DNA from: a virus
DNA: 41,136 nt
IMG/VR virus record: IMGVR_UViG_3300028173_000020
Coordinates: 1 to 41,136 of that record
Strand: one strand, 5' to 3'
The translations under genes were made by a program, and so were the position numbers. Below the pieces are notes generated by a model. It was not told the origin of the DNA. It made no database searches and was given only the letters and a program-made list of their open reading frames with translations. Position 1 is the stretch's first letter. The number at the start of each line of letters is the position of its first letter. Positions 28,881 through 36,011 of the stretch are shown in pieces.

Positions 28881-29450
28881 CTACTTCGGGCTCCTGCGTC
28901 GTCGGCTGCGCCGTTTCTTCCGTCGCTGGCCAATCTTGCCGAGCGTTAGATCCCCGGTAAGCCCGCCCCCACCTTCGCCCGCCAGTCTCAGGATCGTTGC
29001 CTCATACTCAGCGTGCGCAGCCTCGACGACCCGCCGAGTGACGGGGCGGGGAACCTGCTTCTGGTTACGCCGGAAGATGAGGGCGCGCAGGGTGTTCGTC
29101 GTCTTCGGCGCCTTGTGTGGTTTGTCCCGACGGCCACCCCTGCGGCTTTCGTTCTTTAGCGTGCCGTCGGGCCGCTTGTCCCGGCTGGGATTGGTCGGGC
29201 CCCACTTGCCAGACACGCCAACGTCGAGCGCCCAGCCCTTGCGAGTGATGACGACTTCGGCGTTATGCGCGCGGTCGTTCTTGTTGGTCAGCGCCATACG
29301 CAGCGAGCCGGTGAGCACTGGCACCTTAGAAATGCGGCGCTTCATCTCGTCCACGATGGCGTCATGCACGGCGTCAGCAAGGCCCTCTTGCGCGGCCTGC
29401 AATGCTGCGTCGTACATCGCCAGCGTCTCCTCGACTCCCTCAACGGCCAC
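28881..29450 (-). CDS. HK97 gp10-like tail-completion protein
   Basis: A 189-residue protein. AVEGVEETLAMYDAALQAAQ and AVHDAIVDEMKRRI are followed by VPVLTGSLRMALTN, the P-x-x-TG-x-L-R motif of HK97 gp10-like proteins, then a strand AEVVITRKGWALDVG. The long basic C-terminus (KIGQRRKKRRSRRRRSPK) is unusual. GTG 29450 has GAGGG 7 nt upstream. In most phages this family lies before the major tail protein; here it lies after the chaperones, next to the tape measure gene. Confidence 0.6.
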   Translation of the reverse strand: MAVEGVEETLAMYDAALQAAQEGLADAVHDAIVDEMKRRISKVPVLTGSLRMALTNKNDRAHNAEVVITRKGWALDVGVSGKWGPTNPSRDKRPDGTLKNESRRGGRRDKPHKAPKTTNTLRALIFRRNQKQVPRPVTRRVVEAAHAEYEATILRLAGEGGGGLTGDLTLGKIGQRRKKRRSRRRRSPK

Positions 29451-30092
29451 GTTGCACCCTCGCCTCATTCTCGCGGCGTCTGCGGTCCTCGGCAGCAAGC
29501 CGCGCCCGCTCTCCGCGAATGATCCTCAACGCTGCCAGGGTCTTTGCGGGCTGGTCCATGATGCCGCCGGCGACGATGGGCCCGATGGTGCCATCCTCGC
29601 GGATGACATCGGAAGCCAGCATCATCATTCGCAGCGTCCACAGACCCACCGCACCCTCCAGCCTGTCGGCGCACTTGCGGTGGATCAGCCCGCAGGCGCG
29701 ACGGATTCCCCCACTTGCTCCTCCGACGGCGAGCAAAGCACCTCGATGTGGTTGGTCAGGCCAGCCAGGTCGGGGATACCCAGCGTGCGCAGCGCGGCGA
29801 TCCGCTCGTCAAGCCCGTCCGGCACCACGAAATCCCGCGTGGACGGATGCAGGCAAAAGCCGAAGTCGCCGCCGATGCTGTCCAGGCACCGTGCGAGCAG
29901 CGCAATGCCGATGCCGATCCCGTCGTCTGCGTCGGCGTGCTCATACGCCGCGTCGCGGTCGCCCCACGTTGGGGCTCGCATGTAGACGCGCGGGTGGTTG
30001 GAGTCCTCGGCGGCAAAGTCGGACGGGATCAAATCCGCGTCCACGTCGAGGTAGTAGCGGGGTCGCCGCTGGATGTACTGTCGCTTGCTCAT
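29440..30092 (-). CDS. tail assembly chaperone GT, -1 frameshift product
   Basis: This is the extended product (217 residues) of a programmed -1 frameshift. It shares the N-terminal 128 residues with the 135-residue chaperone and continues in the second frame (GIRRACGLIHRKCADRLEGA to RRRRENEARVQRGR at 29440). The shift would occur at the GGGGG run 29712-29708 (codons GTG GGG GAA); frame arithmetic gives exactly -1. The second frame has only a TTG start candidate of its own, so fusion is the better explanation. In lambda-like phages G and GT coat the tape measure protein during tail assembly. Confidence 0.7.
29685..30092 (-). CDS. tail assembly chaperone G
   Basis: A 135-residue protein: SKRQYIQRRPRYYLDVDADL, RAPTWGDRDAAYEHADAD, LHPSTRDFVVPDGLDERIAA and a helical end. 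Its location between the major tail protein and the tape measure gene is that of lambda gpG-type chaperones. It is the unshifted product. The stop at 29685 lies 21 bases past the slippery run. ATG 30092 has no strong ribosome site. Confidence 0.75.
   Translation of the reverse strand: MSKRQYIQRRPRYYLDVDADLIPSDFAAEDSNHPRVYMRAPTWGDRDAAYEHADADDGIGIGIALLARCLDSIGGDFGFCLHPSTRDFVVPDGLDERIAALRTLGIPDLAGLTNHIEVLCSPSEEQVGESVAPAG
29708..29712 (-). other. candidate -1 slippery run
   Basis: On the coding strand codons GTG GGG GAA contain five consecutive G. A P-site slip from GGG to GGG by one base keeps full pairing and enters the frame ending at 29440. It does not match the lambda heptamer X-XXY-YYZ in both codons, so the site is plausible but not textbook. 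Confidence 0.5.
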
Positions 30093-30118
30093 GGCCTCTC
30101 GCCCGTGTTGCGTGACGC

Positions 30119-31261
30119 TTACGCGGACTGAAACTGGATTGCCACAATCCCGCTTTGCGTCGTGATGCTCGTATCAACGCCGAGGCCCTGGTTGGTCCCG
30201 GCCTCAAAAGCCTGAAGCGGAGCGGCGCCAACCGCGGGGCTGCCGTCAGCCGCCTCGGGGTACCGGCCATGGACCGTAATGCCCCACGTCTTGAGCCCGT
30301 TGTCGGCCACGTCCTCGGAGATAGCCCCGACGATCTGGCCGTAGCCGAGCACTTGCATGGTGTCCGGTGACGCTGCCGTCCCCGGCTTCGTGAACGTGAA
30401 GTTGAGTTCCATTCCCTGCTGGGTGTCGCGCAGGGTGTACGGATCCCAATCGTCGAGATCCACCTGCTCCACAACCAGGTTCCACACGACCTGACCCGGC
30501 ACCGCGCGGATGCGACCGATGCCGTAGTTGCCGCTGACAGCCGGGTCCGCCGCGATCTGGAACCCGAGGTCCAGCGACAGGTCGCGGATCTTGACCGTGT
30601 TGGTCGGCGTGCCCAGCGTGCCGCCGCCGTACAGGCTGTCGTCGCTCAGGTCGATCAACTTGGCGGTGGATGCGCGCGAGATCATCGCCCGGTCGCTCGG
30701 GTAGGTCAGGGACGGCGCTGCTGCGCCATTGCTCGCGTTGCTGGCGTTGCTGGAGTACAGCCCCTCGCCGTTGACGCTGATCCGCATCGGCAAGCCCGGC
30801 GTGAACTGGAACGTCAGGTTGTGACGACAACCCGGCAGCACGCGGAGGTTGGTGTCAGCGTTGGCCGCATCCACCATGCCCACGTTCATCCACACCGAGT
30901 TGTGGTTGAACGGCTCCAGGAAGTAGGTGTGCGTCTTGTCCGTCGCGTTGCTGACGCGGTTGAACAGCACTTGCAGGATCGGGTCAACGTTGGGCGCGTC
31001 GGCGTCGTTGGCGCTGGAGATCGTCGCCATGCGGATGTCGGCGTCGAAGCTGTACGGCATCCGAATCACGCCGGGGTCGCTCATCCAGCCAAACGGGTGG
31101 CCCGTCGAGATCCCCGTGCGCGGGTTGTCGTCCTGGTCGAGGCCGATGCTCAGATTCTCCACGTAGAGCAGATCGGTGGTGGCAACCGTGGGGTCGGTGT
31201 CGTAGGTCGATTCCTTCTTTGCGTACAGGAACCCGCGGTTGGGCATCAGTTCGTTGGCCAT
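30119..31261 (-). CDS. major tail tube protein
   Basis: A 380-residue structural protein, large for a tube protein, but placed directly upstream of the chaperones. ANELMPNRGFLYAKKESTYD opens, followed by beta-rich segments (TVKIRDLSLDLGFQIAAD; VVWNLVVEQVDLDDWDPYTL; GMELNFTFTKPGTAAS). It would polymerise into the non-contractile tube. AGGAGGCACACC precedes ATG 31261, a strong site for a highly expressed protein. The extra length may hold an exposed Ig-like domain. Confidence 0.7.
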   Translation of the reverse strand: MANELMPNRGFLYAKKESTYDTDPTVATTDLLYVENLSIGLDQDDNPRTGISTGHPFGWMSDPGVIRMPYSFDADIRMATISSANDADAPNVDPILQVLFNRVSNATDKTHTYFLEPFNHNSVWMNVGMVDAANADTNLRVLPGCRHNLTFQFTPGLPMRISVNGEGLYSSNASNASNGAAAPSLTYPSDRAMISRASTAKLIDLSDDSLYGGGTLGTPTNTVKIRDLSLDLGFQIAADPAVSGNYGIGRIRAVPGQVVWNLVVEQVDLDDWDPYTLRDTQQGMELNFTFTKPGTAASPDTMQVLGYGQIVGAISEDVADNGLKTWGITVHGRYPEAADGSPAVGAAPLQAFEAGTNQGLGVDTSITTQSGIVAIQFQSA

Positions 31262-31271
31262 GGTGTGCCTC

Positions 31272-31829
31272 CTATGCCGTCAGCGCGGCGTTGTCTGTCG
31301 TGCAAAGCACGTTGAATCTCAACTCGATCTCGTACACGTCGGCTCGGTTCCGCGCGTGTGGCCGCGATGCCTGCCCACGGTACAGCACGTTCTCCACGCC
31401 CGTGGCTGTGATGAGGTGCCGCTGGATGACGGTGTGTGCAGCGCGGGCGAGCAGGTGAGCTCGCAGCCACCCCGCATCCTCGGTGGTGTGCGCAGCGGTC
31501 CCCGCGTCGGTTCGGTACGTCTGCGAGCGCAGCCCGCACACGACGATGATGGGGTAGGTTGTGCGACTCGTGCCGACAGCAAGCCCCAGGGACTCGGCGG
31601 GCGATCCACGGAGTGCCACGGCGACCCATTGCTGGTTCTGCGGGGGTCGACGCCCGTCGGTGATCACGATGTCCGACACTTCCACGGACGGGGCAGCGTG
31701 GCCCGACACCGTGGACTCAGCGTTGATCGTCGCGACTTCAGACACGCCCGCGGTCGTCTTCATGTGCGTGCGGAGCAAGTCACGGGCCTCGACCAGGACG
31801 TGATATGCGGATTGGGCGGTATCGACCAC
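31272..31829 (-). CDS. tail terminator-like protein
   Basis: A 185-residue protein: VDTAQSAYHVLVEARDLLRT, TDGRRPPQNQQWVAVALRG, TYPIIVVCGLRSQTYRTDAG and YEIELRFNVLCTTDNAALTA. The position upstream of the tube gene and the alternating beta/alpha pattern fit tail terminator proteins, which cap the tube before head joining. GTG 31829 has GAGAGGTCGCC upstream. Confidence 0.6.
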   Translation of the reverse strand: MVDTAQSAYHVLVEARDLLRTHMKTTAGVSEVATINAESTVSGHAAPSVEVSDIVITDGRRPPQNQQWVAVALRGSPAESLGLAVGTSRTTYPIIVVCGLRSQTYRTDAGTAAHTTEDAGWLRAHLLARAAHTVIQRHLITATGVENVLYRGQASRPHARNRADVYEIELRFNVLCTTDNAALTA

Positions 31830-31874
31830 GGCGACCTCTCGTCAGCGTGGGACGCGCACCCGGCAGATTGTGGC

Positions 31875-32378
31875 CTACCAGGTGAAGCGTCCCTCCTTTT
31901 TGGCCCCGCGCTTGCCGTCGAACTTCCGGCGTTTGCCGGCTTCAACGTCGGTCAGGTCGAGGTCGTAAGCGTTGGTCGATGTGATGCCAATGGGCCCGAC
32001 AGTCTCGGCGCTTGCAGCGGTGTAGCCGATGGCTTGCCGCATGTTGTCGCGCAGCCGCTCGAGTTCATCATACGCCTCTTGCAGGTAGTCCTGTCGGGCG
32101 TCCCATGAACCGGGGTGATGCGTAGCGTCGAGGATGTCGGGCTTGGCGAAAAGGATGACGAGACGCTGAGACGCGCGGTACCAGTCCGCGGATGTGTCAG
32201 ACGCCACGTCGGCAGGGTCGAGGCCAAGGCCCCGGAGCATCGCGTTGATCCGCGACGCTGCACCCTCGATGATCTCCGTCAGACGCGTGGAAGTGACGGG
32301 GCTGCTGGAGCCCACTGCCACCTGCGGTAGGTAGCTTTGTACGTGGGTTTGGTCCACGCCCCACACTTCCACTGCCAT
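31875..32378 (-). CDS. head-tail connector (adaptor) protein
   Basis: A 167-residue protein with helical segments STRLTEIIEGAASRINAMLR, YRASQRLVILFAKPDIL and DYLQEAYDELERLRDNMRQA. This fits gp6/gp15-like head-tail adaptors, whose oligomer binds the portal. It follows the capsid gene in the usual order. The C-terminus is basic (GKRRKFDGKRGAKKEG). A 45-nt gap separates it from the terminator-like gene. The start is ATG 32378. Confidence 0.6.
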   Translation of the reverse strand: MAVEVWGVDQTHVQSYLPQVAVGSSSPVTSTRLTEIIEGAASRINAMLRGLGLDPADVASDTSADWYRASQRLVILFAKPDILDATHHPGSWDARQDYLQEAYDELERLRDNMRQAIGYTAASAETVGPIGITSTNAYDLDLTDVEAGKRRKFDGKRGAKKEGRFTW

Positions 32379-32390
32379 CAGGTCACCTCA

Positions 32391-33503
32391 CTAGGGAGCG
32401 GTGGTGAACACGCCCATGTTTCCGCCGCTGGTCACGCCGCGGAAGATCGCGCCGAAGTTGGCGTCGGTGTCGGACTGGTAGCGCGGCGCGATGATGTGGT
32501 AGCTGGAGCGAATCTGCCAGTAGGTAGACTCGTACTTCTCCTCTCGCCACGTCACCACGGTCGGCATACGGCCCCACGCGATGGCCAGGCCACCGTCGGC
32601 GCCGGTGATGGCACCGCCCGCAGACACGTCGAAGTTGGGCCGGGTGTGGTCGTCCAGGGTGAACGACAGCAGCGGGCCAACCGTCGAATCGGTCGCGAGG
32701 TAGTTGGGCGCACTCGTCTGGCCCGGAGCCACAGTGTCAGCGACGCCCTCGTAGATGCGGACCTCGTCGATCTTGTGGATGTCCATGAACCGCTCGACGA
32801 TCGCCTGACGCGTCATCTTGCCGGACAGACCAGCGGTGCGGGACGTGAGCAGGCCCACGCCGGTGTAGTCCGGGTGCTCGCTGAGAATGTCGAGCACCAG
32901 CGGGTGAACGTGGCACACGAGCCGCAGCCCGAGCGACTGACGCCACCGCAGGCCCTGGAGCGCGCTGTTGATGTCGCGGACCGGCTGCTGGTTGGCGTAG
33001 TCCGAGGGATCGTCGAGGCCCTTGGTGCCCGTGCCGGTGAAGGACACGACCGCGCCGTAGTTCGTGGCGTTGTAGAGCGCGCCCACGAGTCCGCCGTCGA
33101 TCGCCTGCGAGGCTTGCGCCATGAGCAGGGGCACACCGTCGCCGCCCATCGCGAGATCTTCGAACAACTGGTCGCCGTTCACGCCGGCCAGTTCGTCGTC
33201 GGTCTTGCTCAGGATGAGGCCGGCGTAGCCAACGGGCGTCGCCGTGACGGTGCCTTTCTTGACGGTGCCGATCTGCCCGAGGGCTTCACCGGGCTCGTAG
33301 GCGTGCCACAGGCCCGTCTTGTCGAGCGCGTTGTCGATCTTCGGCAACTGCCAGGTGGTGTTGCGCCGGTTGGTGCGCCGGTCGTGCGTGAGCACTTGCG
33401 GCGCTTTGGGGTACTGGTAGACGCCCATATCCTGAACCCAGGATCGAGCGACCATCGTCAGCGTCTCATCGACCGTTGCGGCCTGGAGATAGCTTTCAGC
33501 CAT
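32391..33503 (-). CDS. major capsid protein
   Basis: A 370-residue protein, most probably the HK97-fold major capsid protein. It starts AESYLQAATVDETLTMVARS and has beta/alpha segments with MPTVVTWREEKYESTYWQIR and SYHIIAPRYQSDTDANFGAI at the end, in line with E-loop and P-domain-type capsid proteins. AAGGAGG before ATG 33503 is one of the strongest ribosome sites in the window. It follows the decoration-like gene and the protease in the order expected for this type of phage. Confidence 0.75.
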   Translation of the reverse strand: MAESYLQAATVDETLTMVARSWVQDMGVYQYPKAPQVLTHDRRTNRRNTTWQLPKIDNALDKTGLWHAYEPGEALGQIGTVKKGTVTATPVGYAGLILSKTDDELAGVNGDQLFEDLAMGGDGVPLLMAQASQAIDGGLVGALYNATNYGAVVSFTGTGTKGLDDPSDYANQQPVRDINSALQGLRWRQSLGLRLVCHVHPLVLDILSEHPDYTGVGLLTSRTAGLSGKMTRQAIVERFMDIHKIDEVRIYEGVADTVAPGQTSAPNYLATDSTVGPLLSFTLDDHTRPNFDVSAGGAITGADGGLAIAWGRMPTVVTWREEKYESTYWQIRSSYHIIAPRYQSDTDANFGAIFRGVTSGGNMGVFTTAP

Positions 33504-33517
33504 TGTTCAGGCCCTCC

Positions 33518-34219
33518 TTACGGGTGGCTCATCGCGGGGATGAGCGTGATGTTGAAGATCTTGCCGTCGCCGTCGTACGCGGCCTGTCCGACGTTCTTGA
33601 GACGGATGGTGACGACACCGGCGGCGCTGACCCATGCCTCGGAGACAGCCGAACCGTTGAGCAACGTGGTCGCGCTCGGGTTCGCCTGGACACCGTCGCC
33701 CACAACCGCGTTGGTCACGGCTACGGTCAGGTCGGAGAAGTTGGTGGTGGGGCCCGAGCCAACGCTGGCAACGGTTCCGAAGTCCAGGGTGCCCGACGTG
33801 GTCAGGTACGGCTTCCGGTCCAGCGCGGAGGCCGAACCGAACAGGAACACGCGGATCTCGTCACCGTTGGCCGCGTCGCGACCGTTGGTGCCAGCGCCCG
33901 GCTTCGGCAGGTACTGCCCGATCGGAACCTCGCCGGAACCCGGAGCCCACTTGTCCATGCGGCTGTCGGAGCCGATGGTCAGGAAGTCACCCGGCTCCAG
34001 CGCCTCGCCGGCGAGGGCCTTGCCGTGGCCGAACGTGAGAACGTCAGCGGCCTCGTCGTCGGCGGGGGCGTTCTGGAGGATTCCCGCGAAGGTCAGGACA
34101 ACCGCGGAGGTCGCGGCCTTGACGTTCTCGGTGTCGGCACCGTCGCGGTAGACCGCGAGGTACTGGCTGGACGAAAGGTCAGCGCCAGCGTTGAATTGCT
34201 CGATGACACAGATGCTCAC
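33518..34219 (-). CDS. capsid decoration-like protein (DUF2190 type)
   Basis: A 233-residue protein whose first 120 residues match DUF2190-like decoration proteins in layout (NAGADLSSSQYLAVYRDG, AATSAVVLTFAGILQNAP, GEALEPGDFLTIGSDSR). A C-terminal beta domain (TTSGTLDFGTVASV, DLTVAVTNAVVGDGV) might be exposed on the capsid. Such proteins stabilise the expanded shell. It lies between the protease and capsid genes and overlaps the protease stop by 4 nt. A surface-exposed target for glycosylation by the cassette upstream is conceivable. Confidence 0.68.
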   Translation of the reverse strand: MSICVIEQFNAGADLSSSQYLAVYRDGADTENVKAATSAVVLTFAGILQNAPADDEAADVLTFGHGKALAGEALEPGDFLTIGSDSRMDKWAPGSGEVPIGQYLPKPGAGTNGRDAANGDEIRVFLFGSASALDRKPYLTTSGTLDFGTVASVGSGPTTNFSDLTVAVTNAVVGDGVQANPSATTLLNGSAVSEAWVSAAGVVTIRLKNVGQAAYDGDGKIFNITLIPAMSHP

Positions 34220-35208
34220 TGCGCACCTCCTGCCGCGATGCGCACGGCCTCAGCGTGGGTTTTGCCGTCAGCCATGGCGCGCTTGAAAAGCTCCCCGCGC
34301 GACATGTTGCCGGTGTTGGTGCCCGCCGTGCCGACGGGAACGATGGGCTGCGCGCCGCGCTTCTCCACGTCCTTGCGGACGCCCTTGAGAACCGTGACAG
34401 ATGCCCGCTCCCAGAAGTCGCCCACGAAAGCCTCGCGGAGTTCCGCGGTGACCTCGATGAACGATCCGTCCGGCAGCGTTTGCGCGAGCTTCGCGCGGTC
34501 GCGGTCCATGCGGGCCTGCGCCTCGCGCTTCTCCAGGTCGTCGATCCGGGCCAGCAGCCCCAGCACTTCCGCGCTGCGCTCGCCGTCCTCGTCGCCGTCC
34601 GTCTCGTCGCCGTCCGTCTCAGACTCCGACGCCATCGACGCGATCTGCTCCTCAAGGCCGGCAATCCGCGCCTCGAGGGCTTCGCGCCCGTCGTCCTGCG
34701 TCGTGGCCTCAGCCACTCCGCTCTCTTCCGTTGCCATGCGAACCTCCTCGATTCTGGCACTTTCACCAGCGGGAATCGCGACCACGGACACTTCCGGCAG
34801 ATCGCAATCCGTGAAGATCACCACCCCGTCGTCCGCTCGCTCCCGCCATTCGTTTGGAATGAATCCGACACTGAGCCCATCGGCTACGTCGGCTTTGATT
34901 GCGGCCAGCGCGTCGTCGCCTGCCCGAGTCGGAGCAATGTCCGCCTCCAAGTGCAGGCCGCGGTCGTCCTCGGTCAGGGTCGGCTTGCCAATCGGCATGG
35001 ACCGATCGTGCGACCACAGCAGGACGGTGCGCTTGCTCGCGATGTAGGAAGAGAAGCAGCCGCGCTCAAACGCGGTGTCGTAGGTGTCAACCTCGCCCCA
35101 GACGACGGCGTAGCCGCTGATGCAGCGACCCGACGTGCCAGACTCGCGCACGCTCAGGTCGTGCAGCGTCCTCGTTTGGAGTTTGCCCTTGGCCGGTCTG
35201 TCGCTCAT
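34216..35208 (-). CDS. prohead protease with scaffold-like tail
   Basis: A 330-residue protein. Residues 28-160 are an HK97-type U35 serine protease: GYAVVWGEVDTYDTAFERG, LLWSHDRSMPIGK (His67), LSVGF (Ser113) and DLPEVSVVAIPAGESA. Residues from about 160 form a long helical, acidic segment (REALEARIAGLEEQIASM, then a DGDETDGDEDGE run) like the delta/scaffold domain of capsid proteins. The C-terminal part has no known motif. The protease clears the scaffold during head maturation. ATG 35208 follows a promoter-like element at 35242-35270. Confidence 0.85.
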   Translation of the reverse strand: MSDRPAKGKLQTRTLHDLSVRESGTSGRCISGYAVVWGEVDTYDTAFERGCFSSYIASKRTVLLWSHDRSMPIGKPTLTEDDRGLHLEADIAPTRAGDDALAAIKADVADGLSVGFIPNEWRERADDGVVIFTDCDLPEVSVVAIPAGESARIEEVRMATEESGVAEATTQDDGREALEARIAGLEEQIASMASESETDGDETDGDEDGERSAEVLGLLARIDDLEKREAQARMDRDRAKLAQTLPDGSFIEVTAELREAFVGDFWERASVTVLKGVRKDVEKRGAQPIVPVGTAGTNTGNMSRGELFKRAMADGKTHAEAVRIAAGGAQ

Positions 35209-35241
35209 TCGTCACCGCAGTAGATGCCCGTCTACGGTTCA

Positions 35242-35280
35242 GAGATAGCGATTCAAAACTAGATCGTCAAGGTATTGACG
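35242..35280 (-). promoter_or_regulatory. capsid-operon promoter with palindrome
   Basis: On the minus strand TTGACG (35270-35265), a 17-nt spacer and TATCTC (35247-35242) precede the protease gene. The -35 is one arm of the perfect palindrome CGTCAA-GGTA-TTGACG (35265-35280), suggesting repressor control. The -10 is weak. It follows the sulfotransferase stop and would give the capsid genes their own transcript. Confidence 0.45.
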
Positions 35281-35294
35281 TGAACGGGCGGATG

Positions 35295-36011
35295 CTATCG
35301 CCAGGAATAGCCCACTTCAGGGGCCATGCTGTGAGCGCGCGTCCACAGTTCTCCCATCCATTGCGAGGACGTGGGATCGTCACGCCACCGGCCCCGGCCG
35401 TCGAAGATCGGCTGGCTGATCTGCCACGTGCGGCGCTGGGCGTGTGCGGCTTGCTCGTCGGCGGGCTCCGCGGCGGGCGGGGTCATGCCCTGCCACACCT
35501 GCCGGTTCTCGTGGTGGTGCAGCATCGCCGGGGAAAACGGCACACCCAGCCACGCGCACAGCGCGGTCAGGCTGGCGGTCGGATCTTCAACCAGGTCCTC
35601 GTAGCGCAGCTGGCGCACGCGAGGGTGACGCCGCCAGCGGACAACGTCGCGGTTGGCGCGGGTCCAGCGCGTGATAGCCTCGTCCGTGGTCATTCCGCGA
35701 GCTCGCAGCGATGACACCACGTCACGGGGATCGCGCGTCATGGCGATGACCTGCGCGCCGGCCACCGTGTCCAGGATGCGCTCGATGCGGCGGACGTGGC
35801 TCGGGGTCTTCTCCACCCAGCGGGAAGCGCCACGGGCCTTGGCCTGCCGGTTGAAGGTCGCCACCTTGCGCTCGATGTCAGACACGCGCGGCGTGTGAAA
35901 CGTCCCCGTCTCCGTGCGCACCAGGTGGATGTCAGGGTGAGCGTCGAGCAGCACGGCCAGCAGCGTCGTTCCGCTGTGACCGCAACCGACGATCAGGATG
36001 GGCGGACGCAT
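35295..36011 (-). CDS. PAPS-dependent sulfotransferase
   Basis: A 238-residue sulfotransferase-family protein. ILIVGCGHSGTTLLAVLLD (5-23) is the 5'-phosphosulfate-binding loop of PAPS enzymes, VEKTPSH (66-72) the conserved E-K-T-P segment, VIAMTRDPRDVVSSLRARG (88-106) the 3'-phosphate-binding motif with Arg93 and Ser100, and RYEDLVEDP (136-144) the usual core end. The family transfers sulfate from PAPS to a sugar or other hydroxyl. The gene overlaps the glycosyltransferase gene by 19 nt and lies between portal and prohead protease. The C-terminus is His/Arg-rich. A reading from 36161 was discarded as overlapping; ATG 36011 has no strong ribosome site, so coupling is likely. Confidence 0.88.
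   Translation of the reverse strand: MRPPILIVGCGHSGTTLLAVLLDAHPDIHLVRTETGTFHTPRVSDIERKVATFNRQAKARGASRWVEKTPSHVRRIERILDTVAGAQVIAMTRDPRDVVSSLRARGMTTDEAITRWTRANRDVVRWRRHPRVRQLRYEDLVEDPTASLTALCAWLGVPFSPAMLHHHENRQVWQGMTPPAAEPADEQAAHAQRRTWQISQPIFDGRGRWRDDPTSSQWMGELWTRAHSMAPEVGYSWR

Noticed and set aside
32337-34151. Long plus-strand reading frame (604 codons) over the capsid region
   Set aside because: Antisense to capsid and decoration genes with strong ribosome sites; composition is His/Val/Arg-rich, as for a shadow.
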